DNA of 64,000 nt from Peribacillus butanolivorans (GCF_001273755.1 NZ_LGYA01000001.1:4380803-4444802); one strand, 5' to 3'; shown: positions 26,873 to 35,530, counted from the stretch's first letter. Numbers and translations: made by a program. Notes: generated from the letters alone by a model not told the origin.

Positions 26873-26900
26873 ATAGTAACATAGACTCATTTTTTGTAAA
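26873..26900 (-). promoter_or_regulatory. Likely sigma-A promoter of gtaB copy 1
   Basis: On the minus strand -35 TTTACA and -10 TACTAT are 16 bases apart. The stretch TTTACAAAAAA..AGTCTATGTTACTAT is conserved in front of gtaB copy 2 (58151-58178), which supports function. Confidence 0.6.
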
Positions 26901-26934
26901 TATTTCAGAATAAATACAATAAAATTTGTAATTA

Positions 26935-27135
26935 TTAATATTTTGAGGTAATTTCATATTTGATTTTTTTAAAAATAAAAAGACCTACAGAATTTGTGTT
27001 TCTGCTACCCCATTCATAACTTAACTTCTTAATCTTATTATGAATGGTTCTATCACTTACATGATGATGTATCGCTATCTCTTTAATAGTCATTTTTTGT
27101 TTGCAATTTTTTTTGATGATGTCTTTTACTAGCAT
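26935..27135 (-). CDS. Small helix-turn-helix protein
   Basis: 66 residues. TIKEIAIHHHVSDRTIHNKI (about residues 16-35) is a clear helix-turn-helix of the kind at the N-terminus of larger regulators; the remainder (LSYEWGSRNTNSVGLFIFKK) shows no second domain. The ribosome binding site GGGGAG is only 2 bases from the ATG, so translation may be weak. It may be the surviving N-terminus of a longer regulator. It reads toward gtaB and is separated from it by the hairpin at 26715-26757. Confidence 0.45.
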   Translation of the reverse strand: MLVKDIIKKNCKQKMTIKEIAIHHHVSDRTIHNKIKKLSYEWGSRNTNSVGLFIFKKIKYEITSKY

Positions 27136-27300
27136 TTCTCCCCATAGCTTCTAAGTATAATTATGGTGGAAATGCACCTAATCCATCAGAAATTGATTTA
27201 AATTCATTTAGTTAGTAAATTGGTAGCAAAGAACGGGGCTCTAGAGGGTAAAAGGACGGATCATCCATAGTTATATTGACATACTACTACATGGTAGTAA

Positions 27301-27501
27301 TCCCAAAACAAAAAGGAGTATCGAGGATTTTCCTTTGATGAGGATATTTTTGATAGTGTAGACAAAAGGAAAAAAGTTAGAATTAGTAATCCAAGCACTG
27401 AGTTTGTCCAATAGCGGTATTCGCCAGTACAAGTTGACTCTATTATAGAATGGAAGAATATTGATTTACTTGTAAATATACATACACCTATAATAGAGTA
27501 A
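27301..27501 (+). pseudogene. Unrecognised protein fragment with an in-frame stop
   Basis: The frame reads KKEYRGFSFDEDIFDSVDKR, KKVRISNPSTEFVQ, then TAG (27412-27414), then RYSPVQVDSIIEWKNIDLLV and NIHTPIIE. One point change (TGG to TAG) would explain the break. No start codon or ribosome binding site. Family unknown. Confidence 0.4.
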
Positions 27502-27610
27502 ATCTTTGCCATTCCTTGTTAGTCAGGTACGTTCACCCTTTTTATTTTAATGGATATCCCTGACTTATTAGGCAATATTCTGAGATGCTCTCATTCTCTA
27601 TTCTAGATAA

Positions 27611-28402
27611 TCAAAGAGTTAAGTTTCCTTCGAATATGGTCACTGCATTTCCAGAAAGTTTAACTATATCTTCTACTACTTCAACCTTTATTACGCCCCC
27701 TCTTTCCGACGCTTGATAAGCTTGAAATATATTTTTGTTCAGCTTACTTTTCCAATATGGCCCTAAACAACAATGTGCAGATCCTGTTACATAATCTTCG
27801 TTAAGGCCTTGGGCTGGAGAAAAGAAACGAGAAACAAAATCATATTCACTCGAATCTGATTGACTCGTTACAATGATGCCGCGAATCGGTAACTGAGCAA
27901 TTAAGTCTATATCGGGATTTAAGTTTCTTACGATTTCTTCTGATTGAACTTCAATTAGGTAATCCCATTTGTTTTGACCAACATAAGTAGGAGCAACGCC
28001 TAAAGCCTTAATTAGTAAGTCAGGAGCAATAGCCTCCTTCTCTATTAATGACGGAAATTCCAACTGTACCATTCCATCTACCAATTTTGAAGTAAGAACT
28101 CCACTTTTCGTTTGATAGACAATTGGTTTATTTTTTTGTGCGTATCCTTTTCCCCATAAAAAGAAAGAACTTGCTAGTGTTCCGTGACCGCAAATAGGTA
28201 TTTCAATAGAAGGAGTAAACCATCGTAAATTACATTCATTTTTATGAAGATTAATAATAAATGCAGTAACAGGTAAATTAGTCTCTTTAGCTATCTGTTG
28301 CATCCACTCTGTGTTCTTTTCCTCGCTAAGAAAACAAACAGCAGCTGGGTTCCCTCTAAACGGTTGGTCTGTAAAGGTATTGATAATAGTTAATTCCATC
28401 AA
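27611..28402 (-). CDS. PhzF-family isomerase-like protein lacking the usual catalytic Glu
   Basis: 263 residues. MELTIINTFTDQPFRGNPAA, PICGHGTLASSFFLWG and GSAHCCLGPYW are PhzF signatures (diaminopimelate-epimerase fold, two similar halves). In most members the motif around residue 45 is NLSETAF, with Glu45 the catalytic acid/base; here it is NLPVTAF, with Val45. The enzyme is therefore probably altered in chemistry or inactive. Start ATG ATG at 28402; single-gene unit, no phenazine genes nearby. Confidence 0.85.
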   Translation of the reverse strand: MMELTIINTFTDQPFRGNPAAVCFLSEEKNTEWMQQIAKETNLPVTAFIINLHKNECNLRWFTPSIEIPICGHGTLASSFFLWGKGYAQKNKPIVYQTKSGVLTSKLVDGMVQLEFPSLIEKEAIAPDLLIKALGVAPTYVGQNKWDYLIEVQSEEIVRNLNPDIDLIAQLPIRGIIVTSQSDSSEYDFVSRFFSPAQGLNEDYVTGSAHCCLGPYWKSKLNKNIFQAYQASERGGVIKVEVVEDIVKLSGNAVTIFEGNLTL

Positions 28403-28753
28403 GTAGGCCTCCGGTAAAAAGTATTGTTAGCTACATATTTCTACTCCAAAGATCACAATCCCTTTGTAAACCTTACTCAAAATTTTGGTTAGTTGTACAA
28501 GGGGGCTTGAACACCTTCTCCAACTTCGTTACCACATTACCACTTTCATCTTTCATAAAAAATCCTTCTACCAATGGTATCGACATAAACTGCTCGTTAT
28601 TGACCTCCTTTATAAAAATAATAGAAACACTTATTGGGCAATTCAGCTTCAAATGATAAATACAAAAAAAATAACATTTTTTTCAAACCGTTTTGAGGTT
28701 TGTCTCGTTACCTATAGTACAAAGAATTTTTCCTGAAAGGAGAGAAGAAAGAC
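28403..28753. other. Intergenic, upstream region of the ECF cassette
   Basis: Mostly featureless. It ends with the likely ECF promoter (28683-28709) and the ribosome binding site AAAGGAG (28737-28743). A plus-strand frame at 28485-28736 has no coding character. Confidence 0.45.
28683..28709 (+). promoter_or_regulatory. Likely ECF sigma-dependent promoter
   Basis: TCAAACC at 28683-28689, 16 bases, then CGTT at 28706-28709. This fits the AACC-N16-CGTC layout of ECF promoters. The operon downstream encodes an ECF sigma factor, so autoregulation is likely. Confidence 0.55.
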
Positions 28754-29530
28754 GTGAAGAAAATTTTTTTTGTTGTTGGTTTGATATCAATAATGATTGT
28801 CGTGTTAGGATTTTCAACCGAAACGGATTCTAAACAGAGTCTAGCTGTCAACGATGTTGTAAAAGTATACGGCCCAGGTGGACCTCTTGGACCAATCAAG
28901 GAATTGGCGGATCAGTTTACTAACGAAACGGGTATAAAAGTTGAAGTAACTGCAGGTCCCGAAGCAAAATGGATTGATCAAGCCAAAAAGGATGCCGACA
29001 TTATTTACGGAGGGTCCGAATATATGCTAACTGATTTTATGCTTAATCATCCGGGTATCATTAATGAAAAAACCCGTACAGAATTGTATTCGCGCGCAGC
29101 CGGAATTTTGGTTAGAAAAGGGAATCCCAAGAATATACAGTCTTTGGAGGATTTAACGAAGAGTGGCGTAAAGATTATTGATGTTAATGGAGCCGGACAA
29201 CTGGGGCTATGGGAGGATTTAGCAGGAAGAAAAGGACTTATTCCTGGAATTAGTAGCAATATTGCTATTTCAGTAAAATCCAGCGCAGAAGCAATCGATT
29301 TATGGAAGGCAAATTCTAAATACGACGCCTGGATTACATATGAATCCTGGCATTACCGTCTGTCAGACGTGACAGAACTGGTTCAGCTTCCTGAAGAAGA
29401 TAAGCTCTATAGAGGAACTCCTGTAAGTATAACAAGCACAACCAACAATAAGAAAGAAGCAGAACAATTTATTAATTATCTAAAATCTGATGCATCCCAT
29501 CAAGTGTTTCAAAAGTGGGGATGGAAATAA
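28754..29530 (+). CDS. AcfC-like secreted substrate-binding protein
   Basis: 258 residues, GTG start. N-terminal hydrophobic segment FFVVGLISIMIVVLGF without a lipobox Cys (signal peptide or anchor). The mature part opens VVKVYGPGGPLGPIKELADQ, the signature of AcfC-type proteins in the sulfate/molybdate-binding fold, then AGPEAKWIDQAKKDADIIYG and KYDAWITYESWHYRLSD. No ABC permease or ATPase is adjacent, so it probably senses or scavenges a ligand rather than feeding an importer. First gene of a four-gene ECF sigma operon. Confidence 0.78.
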   Translation: MKKIFFVVGLISIMIVVLGFSTETDSKQSLAVNDVVKVYGPGGPLGPIKELADQFTNETGIKVEVTAGPEAKWIDQAKKDADIIYGGSEYMLTDFMLNHPGIINEKTRTELYSRAAGILVRKGNPKNIQSLEDLTKSGVKIIDVNGAGQLGLWEDLAGRKGLIPGISSNIAISVKSSAEAIDLWKANSKYDAWITYESWHYRLSDVTELVQLPEEDKLYRGTPVSITSTTNNKKEAEQFINYLKSDASHQVFQKWGWK

Positions 29531-29551
29531 ATAAATGAGGAGTGGGATTAT

Positions 29552-30025
29552 ATGAAAAAATGGATGTTTATTTTAATGACTTTGACAATGGTGTTGGTTT
29601 TAGGAGCATGTGGAAATGACGCTAAAGATCCTATCAAGAAGGATCAAGTGGTGAATAGCACAGCTGATGATACCGCTGAGAGCCTGAAATTATTGGAAAG
29701 TGGAACAACGAGCGAGTACCTGGCTGATTCCAAAGGAATGACACTGTACTATTTCAAAAAGGATGAATCAGGAAAAAGCAATTGTGCTGGTGAATGTTTA
29801 GAAAATTGGCCGCCGTTCATGGCAAAGGATTTCAATGTGCCAATGGGCTTTGACAAAAAAGATTTTGGAACAATTAAAAGAGAAGACACTGGGGCAGAGC
29901 AAGTAACTTACAAAGGATTTCCACTCTACTATTTTGTAAATGATAAAAAAGAGGGAGACGTCAATGGTGAAGGTGTGAAAGATGTTTGGTATATTGTAAA
30001 TAATGAAACAGTTTTTCCAAAATAA
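29552..30025 (+). CDS. COG4315-type lipoprotein (Yx[FWY]xxD repeat)
   Basis: 157 residues. Lipobox VLGAC (signal peptide about 1-19, Cys20) anchors it outside the membrane. Two repeats carry the family motif: SKGMTLYYFKKDESGKSNCA with CxGECLENWPPF, and GFPLYYFVNDKKEGDVNGEG with VWYIV. Two Cys in NCAGEC may form a disulfide. Proteins of this family often sit next to ECF sigma/anti-sigma genes; function unknown. 21 bases after the AcfC gene, with GAGGAGTGGG as ribosome binding site. Confidence 0.82.
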   Translation: MKKWMFILMTLTMVLVLGACGNDAKDPIKKDQVVNSTADDTAESLKLLESGTTSEYLADSKGMTLYYFKKDESGKSNCAGECLENWPPFMAKDFNVPMGFDKKDFGTIKREDTGAEQVTYKGFPLYYFVNDKKEGDVNGEGVKDVWYIVNNETVFPK

Positions 30026-30103
30026 GAAAATAGAGGGAACGATCAAATAAAAGTGATCGTTCCTGTTGTTTGTTTTCCAAATTTACTTGGTGAGGAGTTG
30101 CAG

Positions 30104-30664
30104 GTGCGATTGGAAGAAAAACTTGATAAAGAATTAATGGCATTAGTAAAGAAAAAGTATCGTCCTGCTCTTGAAGAACTTTATGACCGGTATATTAAAT
30201 TAATCTATGGCTTTATTTTTAAATTCACAAATGGAAATGAAGAAAAAACAAAAGAGATTGTGCAGTTAGTTTTTTTAAAGCTTTGGACGACAAAAAGCAG
30301 TTATAACCCCGAAAAGGGAAACTTTGTGAATTGGCTTTTGACTGTTACACGGAATGTATGCGTCGATTATGTTCGTAAAGACAGTATTCATATTCGGAAT
30401 AACAAACAAATGGATTTGAGCAAGCCCATTGATATAGAAGATCCGAATAATGATATAGAAAATGGACTTATAAACAGTGAAATTGCCAAAGCAAAAAATA
30501 AGTTAAGCAAGCCGCAAAAAAGACTAATAGATTTACTATATTGGAAAGGCTATTCGCTAACCGAAATTGCCAAAATTGAAAATGAACCGATTGGAACCAT
30601 CAAGAGCAGACTACATCAGTCTCTCAAGCAGTTGAAAAAGTATTTGGAAGTAGGTGATTTGTAA
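30104..30664 (+). CDS. ECF RNA polymerase sigma factor
   Basis: 186 residues from the GTG at 30104, 6 bases behind GAGGAG; the frame is open from 30053 but without a binding site. Region 2 spans LEELYDRYIKLIYGFIFKFT to NFVNWLLTVTRNVCVDYVRK; region 4 is PQKRLIDLLYWKGYSLTEIA and EPIGTIKSRLHQSLKQLKKY. It directs polymerase to a small regulon, probably including this operon. Immediately followed by the anti-sigma gene (stop TAA then ATG, no gap). Confidence 0.88.
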   Translation: MRLEEKLDKELMALVKKKYRPALEELYDRYIKLIYGFIFKFTNGNEEKTKEIVQLVFLKLWTTKSSYNPEKGNFVNWLLTVTRNVCVDYVRKDSIHIRNNKQMDLSKPIDIEDPNNDIENGLINSEIAKAKNKLSKPQKRLIDLLYWKGYSLTEIAKIENEPIGTIKSRLHQSLKQLKKYLEVGDL

Positions 30665-31393
30665 ATGAGTATAGAATGCGATAACCTGCTTTCATTTTTA
30701 TCAGATGAACTAGAAGAAAAAGAAAAAAAGGCATTCGCGGAACACTTAATCCACTGCCCCGAATGCACCAGGGAGTATGATCAAATGACGGAAGCCTGGA
30801 ATTCATTGAAGTGGGATTTCGAAGAATTTGCCCCCCCTTCTTCCCTAAAATCGGAAGTTATGAATTTTGTATTTGAGAGTAATCCTGAAATTCCTGTTCC
30901 TGTACGAAAGGTGAAGAAATGGAGCAGTTTTTTCCGTAAACAGTTTACTCCTATTACTTCAGGCCTCTTGCTGGCCACTCTAGTTTTGGTGATCGTTCTG
31001 TTAAATTCCAATGTGCAACTAAAAAAAGAACTCTCAGCTATCAATCTGCCTGTAGAGGTTGAAACGACACTTTCTTTACAGCCTGCTGATAAGACGGCTG
31101 TAAATATGAATACTGACGGAGTTGCATATGTTTTGCAACAAGGTGAAGAAAGAAGATTAGTCGTACAGATTCAGAATTTGCCTACTCTTAAAGAGTCAGA
31201 GGTTTATCAAGTATGGCTGCTGAATAAAGGCGAACGGGCTAATGCAGGAACTTTCAAGCCTGATGAAGCTGGCACAGGATTGTTGACATACAAGCTTATA
31301 TTAAATGATCAATTCAATCAAATCGGAATCACAAAAGAACCAGACCCAAATGGTACACAGCCGAGAGGTAAAAAGATAGTTGGATCTTCATGA
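30665..31393 (+). CDS. Anti-sigma factor, RskA type with zinc-finger N-terminus
   Basis: 242 residues. The N-terminal ZAS motif HLIHCPECTREYD (HxxxCxxC, residues 27-34) binds the sigma factor; one transmembrane helix near residues 100-117 (ITSGLLLATLVLVIVLL); the extracytoplasmic RskA domain contains EVYQVWLLNKGERANAGTFK. It holds the sigma factor at the membrane until an envelope signal triggers proteolysis. Its ATG follows the sigma stop directly. A terminator follows, closing the operon. Confidence 0.87.
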   Translation: MSIECDNLLSFLSDELEEKEKKAFAEHLIHCPECTREYDQMTEAWNSLKWDFEEFAPPSSLKSEVMNFVFESNPEIPVPVRKVKKWSSFFRKQFTPITSGLLLATLVLVIVLLNSNVQLKKELSAINLPVEVETTLSLQPADKTAVNMNTDGVAYVLQQGEERRLVVQIQNLPTLKESEVYQVWLLNKGERANAGTFKPDEAGTGLLTYKLILNDQFNQIGITKEPDPNGTQPRGKKIVGSS

Positions 31394-31397
31394 CAAT

Positions 31398-31430
31398 GAG
31401 AGACCTGCCTACATGAGGAGTCTCTTTTTT
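31398..31430 (+). terminator. Terminator of the ECF operon
   Basis: GAGAGACCTGCC ... AGGAGTCTC stem followed by six T. Confidence 0.78.
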
Positions 31431-31510
31431 GGGATATTTTTCAGACCATACCTAAAGGAGTTTAATCATCCAATTGGCAGTTTCGATATTGTTCGATAAA
31501 ATCGCAAATA

Positions 31511-31545
31511 CTAAAGAAAGTACATATCGGATATGTACTTTCTTT
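31511..31545. terminator. Bidirectional hairpin between convergent genes
   Basis: GAAAGTACATATC and GATATGTACTTTC arms (13 bases) then seven T. It sits between the ECF operon and the convergent dipeptidase gene. Confidence 0.78.
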
Positions 31546-31634
31546 TTTTATACTATTGAACTAAGCTGACGAACACCATAGAAGAATGGATATTCATCTA
31601 CTACGTTGTTCCTTTCGTACAAAGAAACAGCTGC

Positions 31635-33098
31635 TTAAAGGTCCTTCATCCTTTTTAAAGTATAAACTAAATACTCCCAGTTATTTATTGCTGAAGGGAT
31701 ACTTAGGTGTTCATCAGGTGTATGTACGGCAAACATATCCGGCCCGATTGAAACAGCATCTAATCCTGGTATCTTATCTATGAATACCCCACACTCGATC
31801 CCTGCATGCACAGCAATGATTTCAATCTCGTTATTATACTTTTCATTATATGTTTGTTCAAATAATTTCTTGAGCTTCGATTCAGGATTATATGGCCATT
31901 CCGGATAATCCGCATCTATTAATAGTTCACATCCAAGCATTTCCGCTAACACTTTTGCCTGAGTAACCATATTGTATTTCATGCTTTTGACCGAACTTCT
32001 GATTTCACTTTCGAATTTCATTTCTGTATCCGTTGTTGTTACGACCCCTAAATTCGTCGAGCTCTCAACCAATCCTTCTATTCCCATATTCATCCCCTGA
32101 ACACCATGTGGGATTAACAGTAAGGATGTAATGGCTTTACGCACCGTTTCTTTGGACAAAACTTTTGTAGAGGAGCTATCGCTTTTTTCAAATCCAATCC
32201 ATACTTCTGGGTCGGAAGATTGTAGTTCATTTTTAAACGTTTCATCCCACTGCTGGATTTTCTCAGCAATCTTCTGAACATCGTCTAAATGAATTAGAAC
32301 ACTGGCCTCTGCTTCGCGAGGAATCGCATTCCCTTTTAGACCTCCACTAATTTGCTGTACAGAGCAAGGGAATTCTGTTGTTAAATCCTGTAACAATCTA
32401 CCCAATAGTTTATTGGAATTCCCTCTTTCCTTATTGATTGATATACCAGAGTGACCGCCTTTTAACCCTCTAATACTGATACAGTATGTTACTTCAGTAT
32501 TTGACGCAGGTTCCCATATAATAGGAAGGATTTGCCTAACGCGTATTCCTCCTGCACTGCTAACTAGCAGCTTCCCATCTTCTTCTGAATCAATATTTAT
32601 CAAAATTTTACCCTCAAAGTGAGATGCATCAACATCAAGAGCGCCGTTCATTGTCGTTTCTTCTTCAGTAGTGATAACTACTTCAAGAGAAGGATGCGGA
32701 ATATCATTTGAATCTAATAAAGCTAAAGCATAAGCAACTGCAATTCCGTTATCCGCCCCTAATGTTGTACCCGTAGCATACAACATGTCCCCTACAATCC
32801 TTAATTGAAGAGGATCTTTCTCAAAATTATGAATAGTATCCTTATTCTTTTCGCAAACCATATCCATATGCCCCTGGATAATTACGGTGGGCGCACTATT
32901 ATAACCAGCTGTAGCGGGTTTTTTTATTATGACATTTAATGTGTTATCCTGTACTACCTCAAGGTTTCGATCTCTTGCAAAGCGAAACAGATAGTCACTA
33001 ATCTCTTTCTCATTACCTGACCCTCTTGGGATATTGGATATCTCCGCAAAGTAATGAAACACTGGATGGCTTGTTAACTCTGCTAAATTGCTATACAT
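31635..33098 (-). CDS. pepD: Aminoacyl-histidine dipeptidase, M20 family
   Basis: 487 residues from the ATG at 33098 behind GAGAGGG; the frame is open to 33155. Metal-binding motifs of the PepD/M20C group are present: VIIQGHMDMVCEKN, TTLGADNGIAVAYALA, VVITTEEETTMNGALDV (Glu base and ligand), LKGGHSGISI and HAGIECGVFIDKIPG. Two zinc ions are expected; it cleaves Xaa-His and other dipeptides in the cytoplasm. Single-gene unit. Confidence 0.9.
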   Translation of the reverse strand: MYSNLAELTSHPVFHYFAEISNIPRGSGNEKEISDYLFRFARDRNLEVVQDNTLNVIIKKPATAGYNSAPTVIIQGHMDMVCEKNKDTIHNFEKDPLQLRIVGDMLYATGTTLGADNGIAVAYALALLDSNDIPHPSLEVVITTEEETTMNGALDVDASHFEGKILINIDSEEDGKLLVSSAGGIRVRQILPIIWEPASNTEVTYCISIRGLKGGHSGISINKERGNSNKLLGRLLQDLTTEFPCSVQQISGGLKGNAIPREAEASVLIHLDDVQKIAEKIQQWDETFKNELQSSDPEVWIGFEKSDSSSTKVLSKETVRKAITSLLLIPHGVQGMNMGIEGLVESSTNLGVVTTTDTEMKFESEIRSSVKSMKYNMVTQAKVLAEMLGCELLIDADYPEWPYNPESKLKKLFEQTYNEKYNNEIEIIAVHAGIECGVFIDKIPGLDAVSIGPDMFAVHTPDEHLSIPSAINNWEYLVYTLKRMKDL

Positions 33099-33175
33099 AG
33101 GATACACCCTCTCATTTATCTTATTTGTTATGCCCAAATTCAATATCTCCATCAACTTTTTAATTCTTCACAAAA

Positions 33176-33790
33176 TCATATTATCCTTTTCATTTTTCCT
33201 GAACGGAACGCAACCACTTTTGTAAACAATGGATACAGGATGTAACCCAGGTAAACGCCAATCATATTCAATATAAGGTCATCAACATCCAAACTTCCTC
33301 GTCGAAAAACATACTGACAGATTTCAATGCTCAAGATTGAGAAAAATGGATAAAGAAATTTCCGAAAAGAGGACAACTCTTTCCCCTCCCTGGACATCAA
33401 GTACAGCCCAAATGGAATAAACAATCCTACATTGGCGCTAAGGTTATAAAAAGACACAAGCCAGTTAGTTTCGTTCGACAAATAAGAAAGAATCGTAGAA
33501 AAAGGGATAAAATTATACGAATAATCCTGCCCATTCGGTCGAAAGAACAGCAAAACCAATAATGAAAAACTGTATCCAATCATACCTGCCTGCCACCAAA
33601 ACCGAGGAAGCATGATCGTTTCACCTCGAAACAAAAGAACCAGCATCGAGACAACAACCAAGATACAAACCCACACAACCACGATAACCAAAGGATTCAA
33701 ATATAAAAGGAGCTGAAGAAAAACAGACAGCCCACACAAAAATAAAGCTTGCGATAACAAAAGGGAAAGAATAATCGATTTTAGTGACAT
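33176..33790 (-). CDS. VanZ-family membrane protein
   Basis: 204 residues from the ATG at 33790 behind GGGGGAG; the frame is open to 33832. Six hydrophobic segments. The VanZ core is visible in NLSANVGLFIPFGLYLMSRE, FLYPFFSILSIEICQYVF and GSLDVDDLILNMIGVYLGYI. VanZ relatives occur in glycopeptide-resistance clusters and as stand-alone membrane proteins; function otherwise unknown. Read in the same direction as the dipeptidase, with 77 bases between, so possibly co-transcribed. Confidence 0.8.
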   Translation of the reverse strand: MSLKSIILSLLLSQALFLCGLSVFLQLLLYLNPLVIVVVWVCILVVVSMLVLLFRGETIMLPRFWWQAGMIGYSFSLLVLLFFRPNGQDYSYNFIPFSTILSYLSNETNWLVSFYNLSANVGLFIPFGLYLMSREGKELSSFRKFLYPFFSILSIEICQYVFRRGSLDVDDLILNMIGVYLGYILYPLFTKVVAFRSGKMKRII

Positions 33791-33930
33791 GTATTTTTCT
33801 CCCCCTTCTATTTCTTTCCAAAAATAACTCATATCTTTTTATCCTAGGACATCTTGTACAAGGCGTCAACAAACTATATGAAAAAGAGACAGAACATAAA
33901 ATTCTCTCTCTTTTTCCGTTTATATAGAAA

Positions 33931-33950
33931 ACTCTTAGTATACTAAGAGT
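33931..33950. promoter_or_regulatory. Perfect 20-base palindrome
   Basis: ACTCTTAGTATACTAAGAGT lies 140 bases upstream of the VanZ gene and 176 bases after the gene ending at 34126. It could be a regulator binding site. An A/T-rich hairpin (GAAAAAGAGA/TCTCTTTTTC, about 33881-33917) lies beside it. Confidence 0.4.
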
Positions 33951-34125
33951 CGCTAATATGAATGTATGATAGTAAACAACTATTTAAATAAAAGGAAGCA
34001 GCTTCGCAATAGAAGTTAGAAACATGGAGAACATATTATGGCTATTATCTGACATAAAAAGGCCTTCTCTATTCGCTAAATTACTAGGTTGTCTATTTAA
34101 CTCCTGTCTTCTTGACCGAGTCACA

Positions 34126-34584
34126 TTAAGGGTAAGTTATTATCTGCTCAACTTTATCAAGAGTAAGCGCATTACTTGGTATAAATTGAGCAGTTAATTG
34201 ATAGTCACCTTTTGAAAGTAACTTCGAATTAACCTTTATTGTATACTCCCAAGTATCTCCTTTATTAAATTCTTTTTTGTGTTTTTCGGTCGGTTGAGAT
34301 TCAATAGTAATAATATTGCCCTCTTCAATTGGACTATCAGTTAATGTGTGGAATTCTACGTCTATTTCATTACCTGTGCCAAATAGCAGATTAAAATTTT
34401 CATTTGTATTATTGGTAATTTTATAAGTAAAACTCTCGTAGTCTTTGGTTTTTAATTGATGTTCAATGGATTGTTTGACGTTAAGATCCATTCTGTTGTT
34501 CTTTTTGTCACTTTGAGCTATATAGTCAAAATATAAAAAGACGATAAGAAAAATAGCAACAATACATAAAACTAACTTTTTCAT
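34126..34584 (-). CDS. Membrane-anchored BsuPI-like protein
   Basis: 152 residues from the ATG at 34584 behind GGAGGG. N-terminal helix KKLVLCIVAIFLIVFLYFDY, then one extracellular immunoglobulin-like domain: YKITNNTNENFNLLFGTGNE, GDTWEYTIKVNSKLLSKGDY and LTAQFIPSN follow the layout of the intracellular proteinase inhibitor BsuPI domain (terminal W..Y, G.Y..A). Here the domain is exported. Function unknown; assignment moderate. Confidence 0.6.
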   Translation of the reverse strand: MKKLVLCIVAIFLIVFLYFDYIAQSDKKNNRMDLNVKQSIEHQLKTKDYESFTYKITNNTNENFNLLFGTGNEIDVEFHTLTDSPIEEGNIITIESQPTEKHKKEFNKGDTWEYTIKVNSKLLSKGDYQLTAQFIPSNALTLDKVEQIITYP

Positions 34585-34705
34585 ATATAACCCTCCGCAA
34601 TGTTTCTTACTGTTCATGTAGAAATTCCGTTCTTTTAATTTCGAGCTTGTACATCCCCACTAAATCATCTTCCTGAATAACGTATATGTGGCAAAAAACC
34701 TTCCC

Positions 34706-35530
34706 TCATCCTACTTCTACCATTATTTTTGTTAGGTAATTTTCGTAACCCTTTACTGAGACTTCATCTAACATATACTCTTCGTATGAAAACGTTTTGA
34801 GGTTCAAGTTTTGACTTTGCATAAAGTTTACTATTTTTTCATATGTTTCGGAAATACTCTTATAACTCCCTTTATGATAGGCAACAATATATTGTCCCTT
34901 GGGCTTTACATATGTAAAAGAGCTCGCATGATTGTCCATAACTTTCGTGTACAAATATGAATAGTTATCATGGTCTCCTTGAACGATCTTTTCTTTGTTT
35001 ATCATGGCCCCAATAGGGAAACCCGTATAAAACTTATTTCTATTACAGTAATCGATAAATTTAGATGTTGATCTTAAAAAATCAGCATCAGAAGAATTCA
35101 AGATGGAGTCACTAAGGAAAAGTTGTTCTTCCTCCTGAAATTCTAATGTGATTTGAGAATAATCAATACGTATCGCTTTTTCAGTGAGGGATATTTTCGT
35201 TTCAATAATCTTCTGTATTCGATAAAGATTATCTATTTTTTTTTCTAATTCTATGGATTTTTCTTTAAAAAGGTTAATTAATTCTATAGGTGATCTGTTA
35301 GTAAGAAACCATTTAATCTCTTTCAAGGGCATTTTAACTTCTTTTAAAAGTGTGATTACAGAAAAAACTTCAAATTGTTGATAGGAGTAATACCGATAGC
35401 CTTTTTCATTTTTAATATCGGGAGAAAAAAGCCCAATCTCATCATAGTGAATTAGCGTTTGTTTTTTTACATTACATAGTTTGGCGAATTCTCCAGTAGT
35501 AAAATATTTGCCTAAATTTCCATCGACCAA
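34706..35530 (-). CDS. bltR: MerR-family regulator with drug-binding domain, BltR-like
   Basis: 274 residues, TTG start behind GGGAGAG. MerR winged helix: YFTTGEFAKLCNVKKQTLIH, YDEIGLFSPDIKNEKGYRYY; then a dimerising helix (residues about 75-118) and a C-terminal GyrI/BRC-type effector domain (KPKGQYIVAYHKGSYKSISE). It matches BmrR/BltR, which bind lipophilic cations and twist a promoter with an over-long spacer. It is divergent from bltD, with such a promoter between them (35544-35574). Confidence 0.82.
   Translation of the reverse strand: MVDGNLGKYFTTGEFAKLCNVKKQTLIHYDEIGLFSPDIKNEKGYRYYSYQQFEVFSVITLLKEVKMPLKEIKWFLTNRSPIELINLFKEKSIELEKKIDNLYRIQKIIETKISLTEKAIRIDYSQITLEFQEEEQLFLSDSILNSSDADFLRSTSKFIDYCNRNKFYTGFPIGAMINKEKIVQGDHDNYSYLYTKVMDNHASSFTYVKPKGQYIVAYHKGSYKSISETYEKIVNFMQSQNLNLKTFSYEEYMLDEVSVKGYENYLTKIMVEVG

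Noticed and set aside
27261..27512. 83-codon minus-strand frame
   Set aside because: Antisense to a better plus-strand protein remnant with coherent composition on either side of one stop.
28485..28736. 83-codon plus-strand frame before the AcfC-like gene
   Set aside because: Overlaps the ECF promoter, no ribosome binding site, no coding character.
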